Part shown: positions 7,402 to 20,043 of the stretch, piece after piece | Layout: every line of letters starts with the position of its first letter | Numbering within the stretch: the stretch's first letter is position 1 | Assembly (NCBI GenBank): GCA_023451825.1 | Contig: JAEXYA010000008.1 | Span: forward strand, 62,001-126,000 | Direction of reading: 5' to 3' | From: Pseudomonadota bacterium | GTDB lineage: Bacteria > Pseudomonadota > Alphaproteobacteria > Rhizobiales > Xanthobacteraceae | DNA: 64,000 nucleotides | Position numbers and translations under genes: made by a program | The notes under the pieces: model-generated | The model's input: the letters and a program-made list of their open reading frames with translations, nothing else | What the model was told of the DNA's origin: nothing | Databases searched by the model: none

Positions 7402-9954
7402 CTACGATTTCCGTGCCATTGCCGCACCGAGCGCCGTCACCAGCGATGTCAAATCATACGGCTTGCGGACGACCGGCACGGCATCCAGCGCGGCCGGGAT
7501 CAGACTCGTTTCGCCATAGCCGGTGGCGAACACAAAGGGCACGCCGAGCTCGCTCAGCATATGTGCCACCGGCATCGAACTGCCATTGCCGAGATTGACG
7601 TCGAGGATCGCGATGTCGGGCTTGAAGCTCGCGAGCAGCGCGAGCGCCTCCTTGACCGATGCGGCCGTCTCGACGCGCGCAGCGCCCTCGCCGGCCAGCA
7701 TGGTCTCGACATCCATCGCGATCAGCAATTGATCCTCGACCATCAGCACATTGAGGCCGCGCATCGAGGGCATGGGCTTGTCAGCAACGCGCTTGGCAGC
7801 ACGCGCGCGCGTGGCCAGCGGCGCCGGCCAGGTGACGAAGCGCGCCGGGATCAGCAGACGCACGCGCGTGCCCGCGGGATCGTAGTCGACGTCGCTTTCG
7901 CCACCGAGATCGTAAGGAATGCTGCGGCCGATCAGCATCGAGCCAAAGCCCGGCTTTGATGGCGGCGTCACGATCGGGCCGTCGCTCTCGACCCAGCGGA
8001 TCTCGCAATCGCCGTTGTCGAGGCGCTGCCATGTCAGTGACAGGCGGCCGAGACTCACCGAAAGCGCGCCATATTTCGCGGCATTGGTCGCGAGTTCGTG
8101 CAGCACCAGCGCCAGCACCGAATAGGCGCGGGCATCGAGCATCACCTCGGGGCCGTCGACCACGATCTCCTTCACCGCCTCGCGATAGGGCGATAGCTCC
8201 GCGTCGATCAGGCTCCTCAGCGCGCCGCCACCGGCGCCGCGGATGACCTGATCATGGGCCAGCGAGAGCGCCTGGATGCGGCCCTTCAGCGAGGCCACAT
8301 AGTCCTCGATGCTGCGCCCCTCTTCCACCGGATGCGAAACCAGCGACTTGATCAGCGCGAGGATATTCTTGACGCGATGATTGAGCTCTTCATTGAGCAT
8401 CTTCTGGCGCAGGTCGGCCTTGTGGCGTTCGTCGGCCAAAAGCTCATTATGGCGCAATACCACTTCAACCAAAGCTGCCCGCGTGGCTTCCGCCGTATCG
8501 CGCTCGCTCTGCAGCCATGGCTCCGACTGTCGCTCGACCGTTTCCTTCCAGATCTCGAAACTCTTGCGCGGCGTCAGGCGATCGCCGAGCGGGCCGGTCT
8601 CATAGGTCTTGTTGGGATCGCCAGCCCAGTTCACCGTCTGCGCGACCTCGCTGCGGAAGAACAGCAGGTAATCACGCGGCAACTGCGACAGCGGAACGGC
8701 CAACACGCCGGCAACGAGATCGCTGTAATCTTCCGCTTCCGGCAAACGATCCGACAAGGCGCTCGTCGCCCAGACGCGACCTTCAGCGGTGGCGTTCACC
8801 AGCGACATCAGTGCCGGAATGGCATCGGGCGGCGGTACCTTTCCGAAACCCGTCCAGGAATTGTTGAAATACACACCGACGCCGTCGCACGGCATCAGTT
8901 CGCGGAAATCGCGAATATTGTCCTTGAGCAAATTCTCGACATTGCCGTGATGCGAGACATTGTGCAGGAGCTGATCGAGATAGCGGCGCGCGCGTTCGCT
9001 CGCGGCAAGCTTGCGCTTCTGGATCAGCGAGGCAAGCTGCATCGAGAAGAACTCGCCGAACATCTCGGCGGCGACGCGCTTCTCCATGGTCAGCACGCGC
9101 GGCGCATAATGATGGCACGCGATCAGGCCCCACAGCGCGCCATCGAGAATGATGGAGATCGACATCGACGCGCCGACCCCCATATTGCGCAGATATTCGC
9201 AATGGATCGGCGACACGCTGCGAAGATGCGCGAAGGACAGATCGAGCGGCTCGCCCGAAATGTCGCGTTCCGGCACGATGGCGACGCGGGCGCCCGACGA
9301 ATCCGAAACAATGCGCACCGTGTTCTGCACATAGAGAATACGCGCCTGCTGCGGGATATCGCTGGCGGGAAAGTGCTGACCGAGAAAGCTTTCGAGATCG
9401 CCACGCCGCGCTTCGCTGATGACGCGACCGGAGCCATCATGAGCGAACTGATAGACCATCACGCGATCATAACCGAGCGCGCCGCGCAGCAGCCGCGCGG
9501 CATTGTCGAACAGCACGTCGAGATCGTTGCACTGGCCGATACGGCCGATCAGGAGCCGCGACAATTCCAACGGCGGTGTCGCCTCGACGGGATCGACCGG
9601 TTCGAATTCGACGATATTGACGCCGTGATGCCGGTGCACCGCGACGTTGAAAGACGTCTCGGTATGGGCGACCTTGAAATCGATCAGCAGGCCGGCACGC
9701 TGCTGGCTGCCCCATTTGGCGATGGCATTGCGGATGTCATGGGCCGGCTTCTCGCCGATCAGATCGTCCAGGCGCCGGTCATTGATCTCGCCGGTGACGC
9801 CGAGCATGGCGCCCGCATTGGCCGAATGCCGGCGCACCATGCCCACTGAGCCGTCACAGGCCAGCAAGCAGCCATAGGGCTGGATGCTCCCGGGAATATG
9901 GATCGGTTCGCGGTCGCAATTGGTAAGATCGACAGGATCGGACGTGGTGAGCAT
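7402..9954 (-). CDS. bphP: Bacteriophytochrome, HWE-type histidine kinase with C-terminal receiver
   Basis: 850 residues arranged PAS-GAF-PHY-kinase-REC. Cys13 in DLTNCDREPIH is at the biliverdin attachment site of bacteriophytochromes. GAF carries HFPASDIPQQAR with the conserved Asp near 199 and the chromophore-pocket His in IHCEYLRNMG. The PHY tongue motif LTPRKSFEIW is intact. The kinase has the phosphoacceptor His near 526 in LNEELNHRVKNIL and the N-box HELATNAAKYGALS of HWE/HisKA_2 kinases. The receiver (about 735-850) has phosphorylatable Asp near 785 (AILDVNLG) and Lys in VVRKPYD. It is a red/far-red light sensor signalling by phosphotransfer. AGAGAG precedes the ATG by 5 bases. No heme oxygenase gene for biliverdin is nearby, and the output partner is unknown. 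Confidence 0.95.
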   Translation of the reverse strand: MLTTSDPVDLTNCDREPIHIPGSIQPYGCLLACDGSVGMVRRHSANAGAMLGVTGEINDRRLDDLIGEKPAHDIRNAIAKWGSQQRAGLLIDFKVAHTETSFNVAVHRHHGVNIVEFEPVDPVEATPPLELSRLLIGRIGQCNDLDVLFDNAARLLRGALGYDRVMVYQFAHDGSGRVISEARRGDLESFLGQHFPASDIPQQARILYVQNTVRIVSDSSGARVAIVPERDISGEPLDLSFAHLRSVSPIHCEYLRNMGVGASMSISIILDGALWGLIACHHYAPRVLTMEKRVAAEMFGEFFSMQLASLIQKRKLAASERARRYLDQLLHNVSHHGNVENLLKDNIRDFRELMPCDGVGVYFNNSWTGFGKVPPPDAIPALMSLVNATAEGRVWATSALSDRLPEAEDYSDLVAGVLAVPLSQLPRDYLLFFRSEVAQTVNWAGDPNKTYETGPLGDRLTPRKSFEIWKETVERQSEPWLQSERDTAEATRAALVEVVLRHNELLADERHKADLRQKMLNEELNHRVKNILALIKSLVSHPVEEGRSIEDYVASLKGRIQALSLAHDQVIRGAGGGALRSLIDAELSPYREAVKEIVVDGPEVMLDARAYSVLALVLHELATNAAKYGALSVSLGRLSLTWQRLDNGDCEIRWVESDGPIVTPPSKPGFGSMLIGRSIPYDLGGESDVDYDPAGTRVRLLIPARFVTWPAPLATRARAAKRVADKPMPSMRGLNVLMVEDQLLIAMDVETMLAGEGAARVETAASVKEALALLASFKPDIAILDVNLGNGSSMPVAHMLSELGVPFVFATGYGETSLIPAALDAVPVVRKPYDLTSLVTALGAAMARKS

Positions 9955-10125
9955 CAAGTCTCTCTAGGCGGCAATCCGCGCAGGCAATGAGCGGGACCAT
10001 GCCACGTCTTGAGACTTTGACAAAGCAACAGCCACTACGAGATCCCGAACGCCTGCTGCGTACGGAACCCGACACAATTGCCATAACAACGGAGCCGCGG
10101 TTTCGATCCCGAGCGCCCCGATTTT

Positions 10126-13254
<3,129 letters not shown>

Positions 13255-13289
13255 CCAGATCGGACCTTTCAGAAAGCCGAAGCTGGAAC

Positions 13290-14531
13290 TTAGCTAGCAG
13301 ACGCCACGCGATCGATGAACAGGCTACCGCGGGTAACGATCTTCTCACCCGGCCGGAGGTTGCCGAATACTTCCACCAGGCCCGCATTGGTCATGCCGGT
13401 TTTGATGGTGCGCAGCTCGATGGTCTTGTCGTCATTCGCCACCCAGACGCGGACCTGGTCGCCTTCGTAAATCAGCGCGGTCTTCGGCACACCGACGGTC
13501 GGCTGTTCGCCCGGCGCATAGATCGTCACCGTGGTGAACATTTCCGGCTTCAACAGGCCATTGCTGTTGTTCAGCGTGGCACGAACCTGCAGGCGACGCG
13601 TCGAGGGATCGAGCGCGGTGGCGACATAATCGATACGCGCGGTCATCACGCGGCCGGGCAGCGCCAGCGCGGTGAAGGTCATTTCCTGGCCGACCTGCAC
13701 CGAGGCGGCTTCGGTCTCGCGCACATAGGCATTGAGCCAGACGGTGGAGAGATCGCCGATCACGAACACCGGATCGCTGGCGCCGGCGCTGATGAACTGG
13801 CCCGGACCGACCTTGCGCTGAACCACGGTGCCGGCGAGCGGCGAGAACACGGTGGTCTCCGGATTGATGCGGCCCTTCTCCTGGAAGGCGGTGATCGCAT
13901 CTTCCGTGAGGCCGAGAATGCGCAGGCGATTGCGCGACGCTTCCAATGCGGTGTCGGCGGTGCGCTGATCGTTCTGCGCCTGCAGCAGTGTCGCCTGGGC
14001 CTGCTGATAATCCTTCAGCGGCACGGCCTTGCCTTCGAACAGATCCTTGGCGCGCTTGTCCTGGATGGTGGCGAGATCGAGCTGCGACTTCGCCTTGTTG
14101 GCAGCCGTTACGGCCGCGACGAAATCATTCTGCGCGCCGACGGTGTCGGCCGCTTCGACGACGAACAACGGCTGGCCCCTGACCACCTGATCGCCCGGCT
14201 TGGCAAGCAGCTTGGTCACGCGGCCGGCATAGGGCGAAAAGATCGGCGTAGACTTGTCTTCATCGACGGCAATCTTGCCCTCGGTGACCGATTCCGACCT
14301 GAACGACTTTACGGTGACAGGTTCGATGGTCAGGCTCGCCCATTCGGTCGCGCTCGGCGTGTATTTCTGCGGGTTTTTTCGGGACTGGCTGGAGACATCC
14401 GAATGCTTCTGCGGCGCCGCGCTCATCTGCGTATAGGCATAGCCGCCGGCGACGAGAATGACGGCCGCGCAGGCGCTGAGGACCAGCTGCTTGCGGCTGA
14501 ATTTCGAAGATCCCTGGTTCACGTTCGTCAC
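13290..14531 (-). CDS. RND efflux periplasmic adaptor, CzcB-like
   Basis: 413 residues: an N-terminal membrane anchor (LVLSACAAVILVAGGYAYT), a lipoyl-type half (SPYAGRVTKLLAKPGDQVVRG) split by a coiled-coil hairpin, the second half (FSPLAGTVVQRKVGPGQFIS), beta-barrel and membrane-proximal domains. It bridges the CzcA-like pump, whose gene follows, to an outer membrane channel. It lacks the His-rich N-terminal segment of classical CzcB. The first start is GTG at 14531; a second GTG at 14522 has a better placed AGG and could be the true start. A palindrome about 50 bases upstream may regulate the pair. Confidence 0.9.
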   Translation of the reverse strand: MTNVNQGSSKFSRKQLVLSACAAVILVAGGYAYTQMSAAPQKHSDVSSQSRKNPQKYTPSATEWASLTIEPVTVKSFRSESVTEGKIAVDEDKSTPIFSPYAGRVTKLLAKPGDQVVRGQPLFVVEAADTVGAQNDFVAAVTAANKAKSQLDLATIQDKRAKDLFEGKAVPLKDYQQAQATLLQAQNDQRTADTALEASRNRLRILGLTEDAITAFQEKGRINPETTVFSPLAGTVVQRKVGPGQFISAGASDPVFVIGDLSTVWLNAYVRETEAASVQVGQEMTFTALALPGRVMTARIDYVATALDPSTRRLQVRATLNNSNGLLKPEMFTTVTIYAPGEQPTVGVPKTALIYEGDQVRVWVANDDKTIELRTIKTGMTNAGLVEVFGNLRPGEKIVTRGSLFIDRVASAS

Positions 14532-14582
14532 CTGCCAAGCCCTTAGATTACGAGTCCGCTTATGCCGCGGCGTTTTGTCCCA

Positions 14583-14605
14583 ATGCGCGCGCTATTAGTG
14601 CGCAT
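14583..14605. promoter_or_regulatory. Inverted repeat upstream of the czcBA-like operon
   Basis: ATGCGC, 11 bases, GCGCAT; perfect 6-base arms about 52 bases before the adaptor start. Candidate operator for a metal-responsive regulator encoded elsewhere. Confidence 0.3.
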
Positions 14606-14623
14606 ATGGACGTTGAGACAATC

Positions 14624-14645
14624 AAAAAACGCAGGTCAGACCCGC
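14624..14645 (-). terminator. Rho-independent terminator after the CoA-transferase gene
   Basis: On the minus strand GCGGGT-CTG-ACCTGC (one G-U pair) is followed by GTTTTTT, 38 bases downstream of the stop of the gene at 14683-16080. Confidence 0.6.
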
Positions 14646-14682
14646 ATTTTCGGTTAAATTTTCACTACCCTTAAGAACAGCG

Positions 14683-16080
14683 TCATATCACGGACCCCCA
14701 TACCGGTGGGTTGGTCCCCAGTGGCACCGCCGGGCGGGCCCAATATGCCGGAGTGCCGCCTAACACGGCTGCATGACGAACAGCCGACAGAACACCAAAG
14801 CCCGACGGCATATCCTCAACATATGAGGCGACGGCGTCGCCTGCGATATCCGGCGTATTCAAGCCGTTTTCAAGGCGGCCCATGTCCCACAGCCACTTGC
14901 CGGTGCGGGCCAACGACACCTGGACGTGCCAACTTCCGCCCTCACACGCCTGGCGGAGCTTTGCCATCATGGCGCCGAAGGCCATGAGATATCCGGTGGC
15001 ATGATCGAGCATCTGTGCGGGCAATTCCTTCGGACCATCAACGCCGGCCGCCTGACCTTCAGCGTGATTAAACCCAGTAGCGCATTGCACCAGTGAATCG
15101 AACCCACGCCGCTGTGCCCAATCGCCGCTGCGACTATAGGCGGAGAGCGAAACATAGACGATGCCAGGGCTGAGGCGGGCGGCATCCTCCGGCGCGACAC
15201 CGCGCATCGCGAGCGATTGCGGGCGGTAGCCCTGGGAGAAGATATCGGCATCAGCGAGCAGGCCGCGCAGCGTCTCCCTGCCCTGCTCGGTGTCGAGATC
15301 GGCAAAGCACGAGCGCTTGCCGCGGCCGGTGTCGATGGTGAGCCATGGGATCGCCGGCAGCGACGGGCTGGAGACCAGCATGACATCTGCGCCGTGCGCT
15401 GCGAGCGTGCGCCCTGCGACGGGACCAGCAATAATGCGCGACAGATCGAGCACGCGTAGCCCCGAAAGCGGACGATCGCCTGACGGCCAAGGCTTCGGCG
15501 CTGCGTCGCCGATTTTGCTGATTTCGACCAACGGCAGTTCGGCAATCGCTTGCGACTGCGGCAGCGCCATCCATTCGTCGTGGCTGCGCATCAGCGCGAC
15601 GACCCCGCCCGCTGCATAGACCGCGGCTTCAAAATCCTCCCCCTTCCACTGCATCAGCGCGGCTTGCACGGCCTCCCGTTCTGCTGTGCAGGACAACACC
15701 TTGCAGACGGCATCGCGGTGATGCGGAAAATTGGTGTGCAGGCGGACAAAGCGCCCATCGTCGGTCTTGTAGACGCCGGCGATCGCATCCCAGGCAGGCG
15801 GCGGCGGATTGCGATCGCAGCGCAGATAACGTTCGCTGCGGCACTCGACGACAGCGTGACGCATATCGACAGTCACATCCTGCGCGTGCCCGCTGCGCAC
15901 GCGCCAGATCTCAGCGGCCGCAAGACCCGCAGCTGCGATCGAGACTTGCGCGGCGGCCCCAGTGCGGAACGAGGACGGCAGCGCCGGCTCGCTGCCGGTC
16001 AGCGTAAGGCGGCCCAGCGCGGTGCGGTCACCGCCCAGATCGGTCCACAGCTCGGCAAGCATCTCGCGCGGCGTCTGCAT
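14683..16080 (-). CDS. CaiB/BaiF family III CoA-transferase
   Basis: 465 residues. The second half has the family core: RVLDLSRIIAGPVAGRTLAAHGADV (Rossmann-like CoA site), IDTGRGKRSCFADLDTEQGR, FSQGYRPQSLAMRGV, and the catalytic aspartate region QMLDHATGYLMAFGAMMA. The first 190 residues resemble the interdomain part of the fold, so this single chain looks like the circularly arranged 450-500 residue class rather than the 400-residue formyl-CoA transferase. It transfers CoA between carboxylic acids; the substrate cannot be predicted. It is transcribed alone, ending in a terminator at 14645-14624. Confidence 0.85.
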   Translation of the reverse strand: MQTPREMLAELWTDLGGDRTALGRLTLTGSEPALPSSFRTGAAAQVSIAAAGLAAAEIWRVRSGHAQDVTVDMRHAVVECRSERYLRCDRNPPPPAWDAIAGVYKTDDGRFVRLHTNFPHHRDAVCKVLSCTAEREAVQAALMQWKGEDFEAAVYAAGGVVALMRSHDEWMALPQSQAIAELPLVEISKIGDAAPKPWPSGDRPLSGLRVLDLSRIIAGPVAGRTLAAHGADVMLVSSPSLPAIPWLTIDTGRGKRSCFADLDTEQGRETLRGLLADADIFSQGYRPQSLAMRGVAPEDAARLSPGIVYVSLSAYSRSGDWAQRRGFDSLVQCATGFNHAEGQAAGVDGPKELPAQMLDHATGYLMAFGAMMAKLRQACEGGSWHVQVSLARTGKWLWDMGRLENGLNTPDIAGDAVASYVEDMPSGFGVLSAVRHAAVLGGTPAYWARPAVPLGTNPPVWGSVI

Positions 16081-16244
16081 CGTGTTGACCCGAAGACGGT
16101 GGCTGATGCGGTTCAGCAGACCGTGAATGCAGAGTGCGGGTCAATGGCTGAATGCAGCGTGAATGGAGAGCGCGCCGGCCTACAGCCCTTGATGAAACAA
16201 CCTAAGCGGGTATAACTAGCGAATAGATTTCTTTGGGGCTCGGC

Positions 16245-16478
16245 ATGAGCAAGCTGGTTCAGAATGAACGCACAAAAATGCTGGCGGGGTTCTGTAACAC
16301 GGTTGCGGCTGCGTTTCTAACGACAGGAATTCTGGCGCCGACGGTTACGACTGTGTACGGTTTTGGCGGCAGGAGTGTCGAAGTCAGCGGCCTGATCGCC
16401 GCTTCCCTGATTTGCATGCTGATCAGCGCCGCCCTATATTTCGCTGGAAGATCAGTGCTTGCGGGGATGCTTGAATGA
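16245..16478 (+). CDS. Small two-helix membrane protein, first of a coupled pair
   Basis: 77 residues starting MSKLVQNERTKMLAGF. It has two hydrophobic segments (about 13-35, CNTVAAAFLTTGILAPTV, and about 44-65, GLIAASLICMLISAALYFAG). GGGG lies 6 bases before the ATG; the longer frame uses a TTG at 16233 and is less likely. Its stop overlaps the start of the next gene in ATGA, so the two small proteins are co-translated. The pair stands in a somewhat AT-richer patch than its neighbours. No family was recognised. A role as a small membrane complex, or a toxin-like peptide pair, is speculation. Confidence 0.6.
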   Translation: MSKLVQNERTKMLAGFCNTVAAAFLTTGILAPTVTTVYGFGGRSVEVSGLIAASLICMLISAALYFAGRSVLAGMLE

Positions 16479-16684
16479 CCGCACTTCACATTTACACCCT
16501 GATCAGTCCGATACTTGGATTGATGATGGTCGGTATGTTCATCTTGTTGCACAAGAGACAACATGCGCGCACGGTAAAAGCGCTCGCACAGATGCCCATC
16601 ACGGCCCCAAGTGAGCGGGCTGCAGGACATTCACCTGTTACATCCGCGCCAGCAGCAAGCCGAGAACCTTACTTCGCCAAGTGA
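16475..16684 (+). CDS. Small single-helix membrane protein, second of a coupled pair
   Basis: 69 residues. An N-terminal membrane helix (IYTLISPILGLMMVGMFILL) is followed by a basic segment (HKRQHARTVK) and a flexible Ala/Ser/Pro tail, giving a likely N-out, C-in topology. The start overlaps the stop of the preceding small gene by four bases (ATGA). It ends 20 bases before the convergent dnaE2 stop. No recognised family; the translational coupling and matching size are the main reasons to treat both as real genes. Confidence 0.55.
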   Translation: MTALHIYTLISPILGLMMVGMFILLHKRQHARTVKALAQMPITAPSERAAGHSPVTSAPAASREPYFAK

Positions 16685-16704
16685 AGCTCAACCGCATCTT
16701 GTCT

Positions 16705-19700
16705 TCAATGAAAATCCCGTGAACGCGGCAGTATCCGCACATCGCGTGGATGCCGGATACGCTGGGCTGGATTGTCGGGATGCTCACGGCGGTCGTCATT
16801 GAGCGGCTCGGGACCGGATAGCACCCGCCGCGGCGGGCCAAGCGCATCATTGGCGAGATAGCGCAGTTCATCGGAGCGATCCACCAGCCGCTCGGCCACG
16901 AGATGCACCACCCTCTCCTTGCTGCTCTGGATGCGGCCTTCGACGAAGATCAGCCGCGCGCCCATCACTTCCTTGCGAAATTTTTCCATCACCTTCGGCC
17001 ACACCACCACATTGGCGATGCCGGTCTCGTCCTCCAGCGTCATGAAGATCACGCCCTTGGCGCTGCCCGGCCGCTGCCGCACCAGCACGACACCGGCACA
17101 GCGCGCAGGCGTGTTGTTGCGCGCGGCCGAAACGGCTTCACAGGTCATCACCTGCTCGGCCGCAAACATCGCGCGCAAGAATTCCATCGGATGGCCTTTG
17201 AGCGACAGCCGGAGGGTCTGGTAATCGGCGACGACCTCTTCGGCGGGCGGCATCTGTGGCAGCGGTGCGGCGTTTTCATCGGGTTGCTCGCGCGCTGTTG
17301 CAGCCTCGAATAGCGGCAGTGCCACATCATCCGGCAGACGTCGCACAGACCATAATGCAGCACGCCGATCGAGGCCGATGGACTGGAATGCATCGGCATC
17401 GGCCAACATGATCAACGCACGCTTCGGCAGGCCCGTGTCGCGAGCAAAGTCTTCCAGCGTGGTGAAAGGGCGTTTCTCGCGCGCGGTGACGATGCGGTCG
17501 CCCCAGTCTTCTGAAAGAGGCGGCGGATTCTTCTTGCTTTGCCTCAGACGCTCTTCATCAGCATCAGCCCACTTGAAACCGTCGATCTGACGGAAGCCGA
17601 GACGGACGGCGTGATATTCACCGCCGATGTCTTCGAGCGTGTTTTGCGAATGGCTGTACGAGATATCGATCGGATGCACCGCGACATCGTTCTTCTGCGC
17701 ATCCTGCACGATCTGCGACGGCGCGTAAAAGCCCATGGGCTGCGAGTTCAAGAGACCACAGCAGAACACGTCAGGATGATAGTGTTTCAACCATGACGAC
17801 ACATAGACGAGTTGCGCAAAAGAAGCCGCATGGCTTTCCGGGAATCCGTAGCTGCCGAAACCCTTGATCTGATCGAAGCAACTCCGAGCGAAGACCGGAT
17901 CGTAGCCGCGCGCAATCATCTGGCCGACCATCTTCTCCTCGAAATTTCCGATGGTGCCGACGTTTCGAAACGTCGCCATGGCGCGACGCAGGCCGTTGGC
18001 TTCTTCCGATGTAAATTTTGCCGCCTCGATGGCGATACGCATTGCCTGTTCTTGGAACAGCGGGACGCCACGCGTCTTTTCCAAGACCTTCTTCAGCTCG
18101 TCTTTCTCACCGCCTTCTGGATATGGATATTCGATATCCTCCTCGCGCATCTCCCTTCGCTTCAGATAGGGATGCACCATATTGCCCTGGATCGGACCAG
18201 GTCTCACGATCGCAACCTCGATGACAAGATCGTAGAATGTTCGCGGCTTCAGTCGCGGCAACATGTTCATCTGCGCACGACTTTCAACCTGAAATACGCC
18301 GAGAGACTCGCCACGCTGAAGCATCTGGTAAACCGGATCGTCGTCCTCCGATTTGATGTCTTTCAGCTCGTAACGTTGTCTCTTATGCCGGAAGATCAGT
18401 TCGAAGCAGCGGCGGATGCACGTCAACATGCCCAGCGCGAGCACATCGACCTTCATCATCTTCATCGTATCGACATCGTCCTTGTCCCATTCGATGAAGG
18501 TACGGTCATCCATCGCCGCATTTCCGATCGGCACATAGGTATCGAGATTGTCCTGGGTCAGCACATAACCACCGACATGCTGTGACAGGTGACGCGGGAA
18601 TTCGATCAGCTGTGTCGCAAGCGCCACGGCCTGCACGATGGCCGGATTGCTGGGATCGAGCCCGGCCTGTTTCACCTGCATCTCGTTGAGGCCCTTGCCC
18701 CAGCTTCCCCAAACGGTATCCGCCAGCGCCGAAGTGACGTCTTCCGTCAGCCCGAGCGCCTTGCCGACATCGCGGATCGCCGAACGCGGGCGATAATGAA
18801 TGACGGTAGCGATGATCGCGGCGCGGTGGCGACCATAACGACGATAGACATATTGCATCACCTCCTCGCGCCGGACGTGCTCGAAATCCACATCAATATC
18901 CGGCGGCTCCAGTCGCTCCTTGGAGATGAAGCGCTCGAACAGGAGATCGACTTCGGCGGGGTTTACCGAGGTGATGTCGAGCATGTAGCAAACTGCCGAA
19001 TTCGCGGCAGAACCGCGGCCCTGGCAAAGAATGCTCTGGCTGCGTGCATATTGAACGATGTCGTGAACCGTCAGGAAGTAATGCGCGTATTCAAGCTCCC
19101 TGATCAATCCGAGCTCCTTGTTAAGGGTCTCAATGAGCTTCACATCTTCTTCACCAGGAAAATGCCGGCGATAGCCCTCCCATGTCAGGTCCTCGAGATG
19201 TTGCTGCGCCGTCTTTCCCGGCGGCACGGGTTCATCGGGATACTGGTATTTAAGCTGATCGAGCGCGAAGGTGATGCGGTCGGAAAAACGGATCGTCTCG
19301 GCAATGGCATCGGGATAATCGCGAAACAGCCGCGCCATCTCGGGTGCTGATTTGAGATGCCGTTCGGCATTGGCCTGCAACCGCCGGCCGACCTTGTCGA
19401 TGGTCGTCTTCTCGCGGATACAGGTCAGCACATCCTGCAGCGGTCGCTGGCTATAGGTGTGATACAGCACCTCGTTGGTCGCGATCAACGACACGCGGGC
19501 GGTGCCGGCGATCCGTTCGAGCCGCGCCAGACGTCGCTTGTCATCGCCGTGATGCCAGAAGCTGGCAGCGAGCCACACATTGTCGGGACATGCTTTGGTC
19601 AGACGCTCCAGCGTCTTGAGCGCCACGATCTTATCGAAACGGTGCGGCAGGGAAACGATGCACAGCTGCCCTTCCGCGAAATCGATCAGATCAGGCAGCG

Positions 19701-20043
19701 TAAGATGACAATCGCCTTTGTCCGCCTTCAGCTTGCCTCGGCTGAGCAACTGGCATAGCCGTCCATAGGCGTCGCGATCCCCGGGATAGACGATGATGTC
19801 AGGCGTATCGTCGATGAAGACAAGGCGTGCGCCGACGAGAAGACGCGGCGGATGCGTAATATCCTTATTCCCCAATTCATCATAAGCGCGCACCACGCCG
19901 GCCAGCGTGTTGTGATCGGCAATGCCGATGATCGGCAAACCGACCTCGCTCGCCTGCTGCACATAGTTTTGCGGATGCGAGCCGCCATGCAGGAAGGAGA
20001 AATTAGTGGTGATGCCGAGTTCGGCATAGGCTGGCATGGTCAT
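16705..20043 (-). CDS. dnaE2: Error-prone DNA polymerase DnaE2 (ImuC)
   Basis: About 1112 residues, full length. An N-terminal PHP domain (AYAELGITTNFSFLHGGSHP) precedes the C-family polymerase core, with catalytic aspartates in PPDIDVDFEHVRREEV and surrounding motifs GRGSAANSAVCY and KMDVLALGML-like sequence. A C-terminal OB fold follows (GVIFMTLEDETGIANVVVWP). It is the catalytic polymerase of the ImuA-ImuB-DnaE2 mutasome that copies past DNA lesions. The ATG at 20043 overlaps the imuB stop in ATGA; the open frame extends further up but the coupled start is preferred. Expression is expected from the LexA-controlled imuA promoter at 22398-22443. Confidence 0.96.
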   Translation of the reverse strand: MTMPAYAELGITTNFSFLHGGSHPQNYVQQASEVGLPIIGIADHNTLAGVVRAYDELGNKDITHPPRLLVGARLVFIDDTPDIIVYPGDRDAYGRLCQLLSRGKLKADKGDCHLTLPDLIDFAEGQLCIVSLPHRFDKIVALKTLERLTKACPDNVWLAASFWHHGDDKRRLARLERIAGTARVSLIATNEVLYHTYSQRPLQDVLTCIREKTTIDKVGRRLQANAERHLKSAPEMARLFRDYPDAIAETIRFSDRITFALDQLKYQYPDEPVPPGKTAQQHLEDLTWEGYRRHFPGEEDVKLIETLNKELGLIRELEYAHYFLTVHDIVQYARSQSILCQGRGSAANSAVCYMLDITSVNPAEVDLLFERFISKERLEPPDIDVDFEHVRREEVMQYVYRRYGRHRAAIIATVIHYRPRSAIRDVGKALGLTEDVTSALADTVWGSWGKGLNEMQVKQAGLDPSNPAIVQAVALATQLIEFPRHLSQHVGGYVLTQDNLDTYVPIGNAAMDDRTFIEWDKDDVDTMKMMKVDVLALGMLTCIRRCFELIFRHKRQRYELKDIKSEDDDPVYQMLQRGESLGVFQVESRAQMNMLPRLKPRTFYDLVIEVAIVRPGPIQGNMVHPYLKRREMREEDIEYPYPEGGEKDELKKVLEKTRGVPLFQEQAMRIAIEAAKFTSEEANGLRRAMATFRNVGTIGNFEEKMVGQMIARGYDPVFARSCFDQIKGFGSYGFPESHAASFAQLVYVSSWLKHYHPDVFCCGLLNSQPMGFYAPSQIVQDAQKNDVAVHPIDISYSHSQNTLEDIGGEYHAVRLGFRQIDGFKWADADEERLRQSKKNPPPLSEDWGDRIVTAREKRPFTTLEDFARDTGLPKRALIMLADADAFQSIGLDRRAALWSVRRLPDDVALPLFEAATAREQPDENAAPLPQMPPAEEVVADYQTLRLSLKGHPMEFLRAMFAAEQVMTCEAVSAARNNTPARCAGVVLVRQRPGSAKGVIFMTLEDETGIANVVVWPKVMEKFRKEVMGARLIFVEGRIQSSKERVVHLVAERLVDRSDELRYLANDALGPPRRVLSGPEPLNDDRREHPDNPAQRIRHPRDVRILPRSRDFH

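Noticed and set aside
8254..9849. A 531-codon plus-strand frame antisense to the phytochrome gene
   Set aside because: Shadow of the bacteriophytochrome gene, which has all key motifs.
14604..14672. A 22-codon plus-strand ORF (MDVETIKKRRSDPHF...)
   Set aside because: It overlaps the terminator hairpin of the CoA-transferase gene and has no ribosome binding site.
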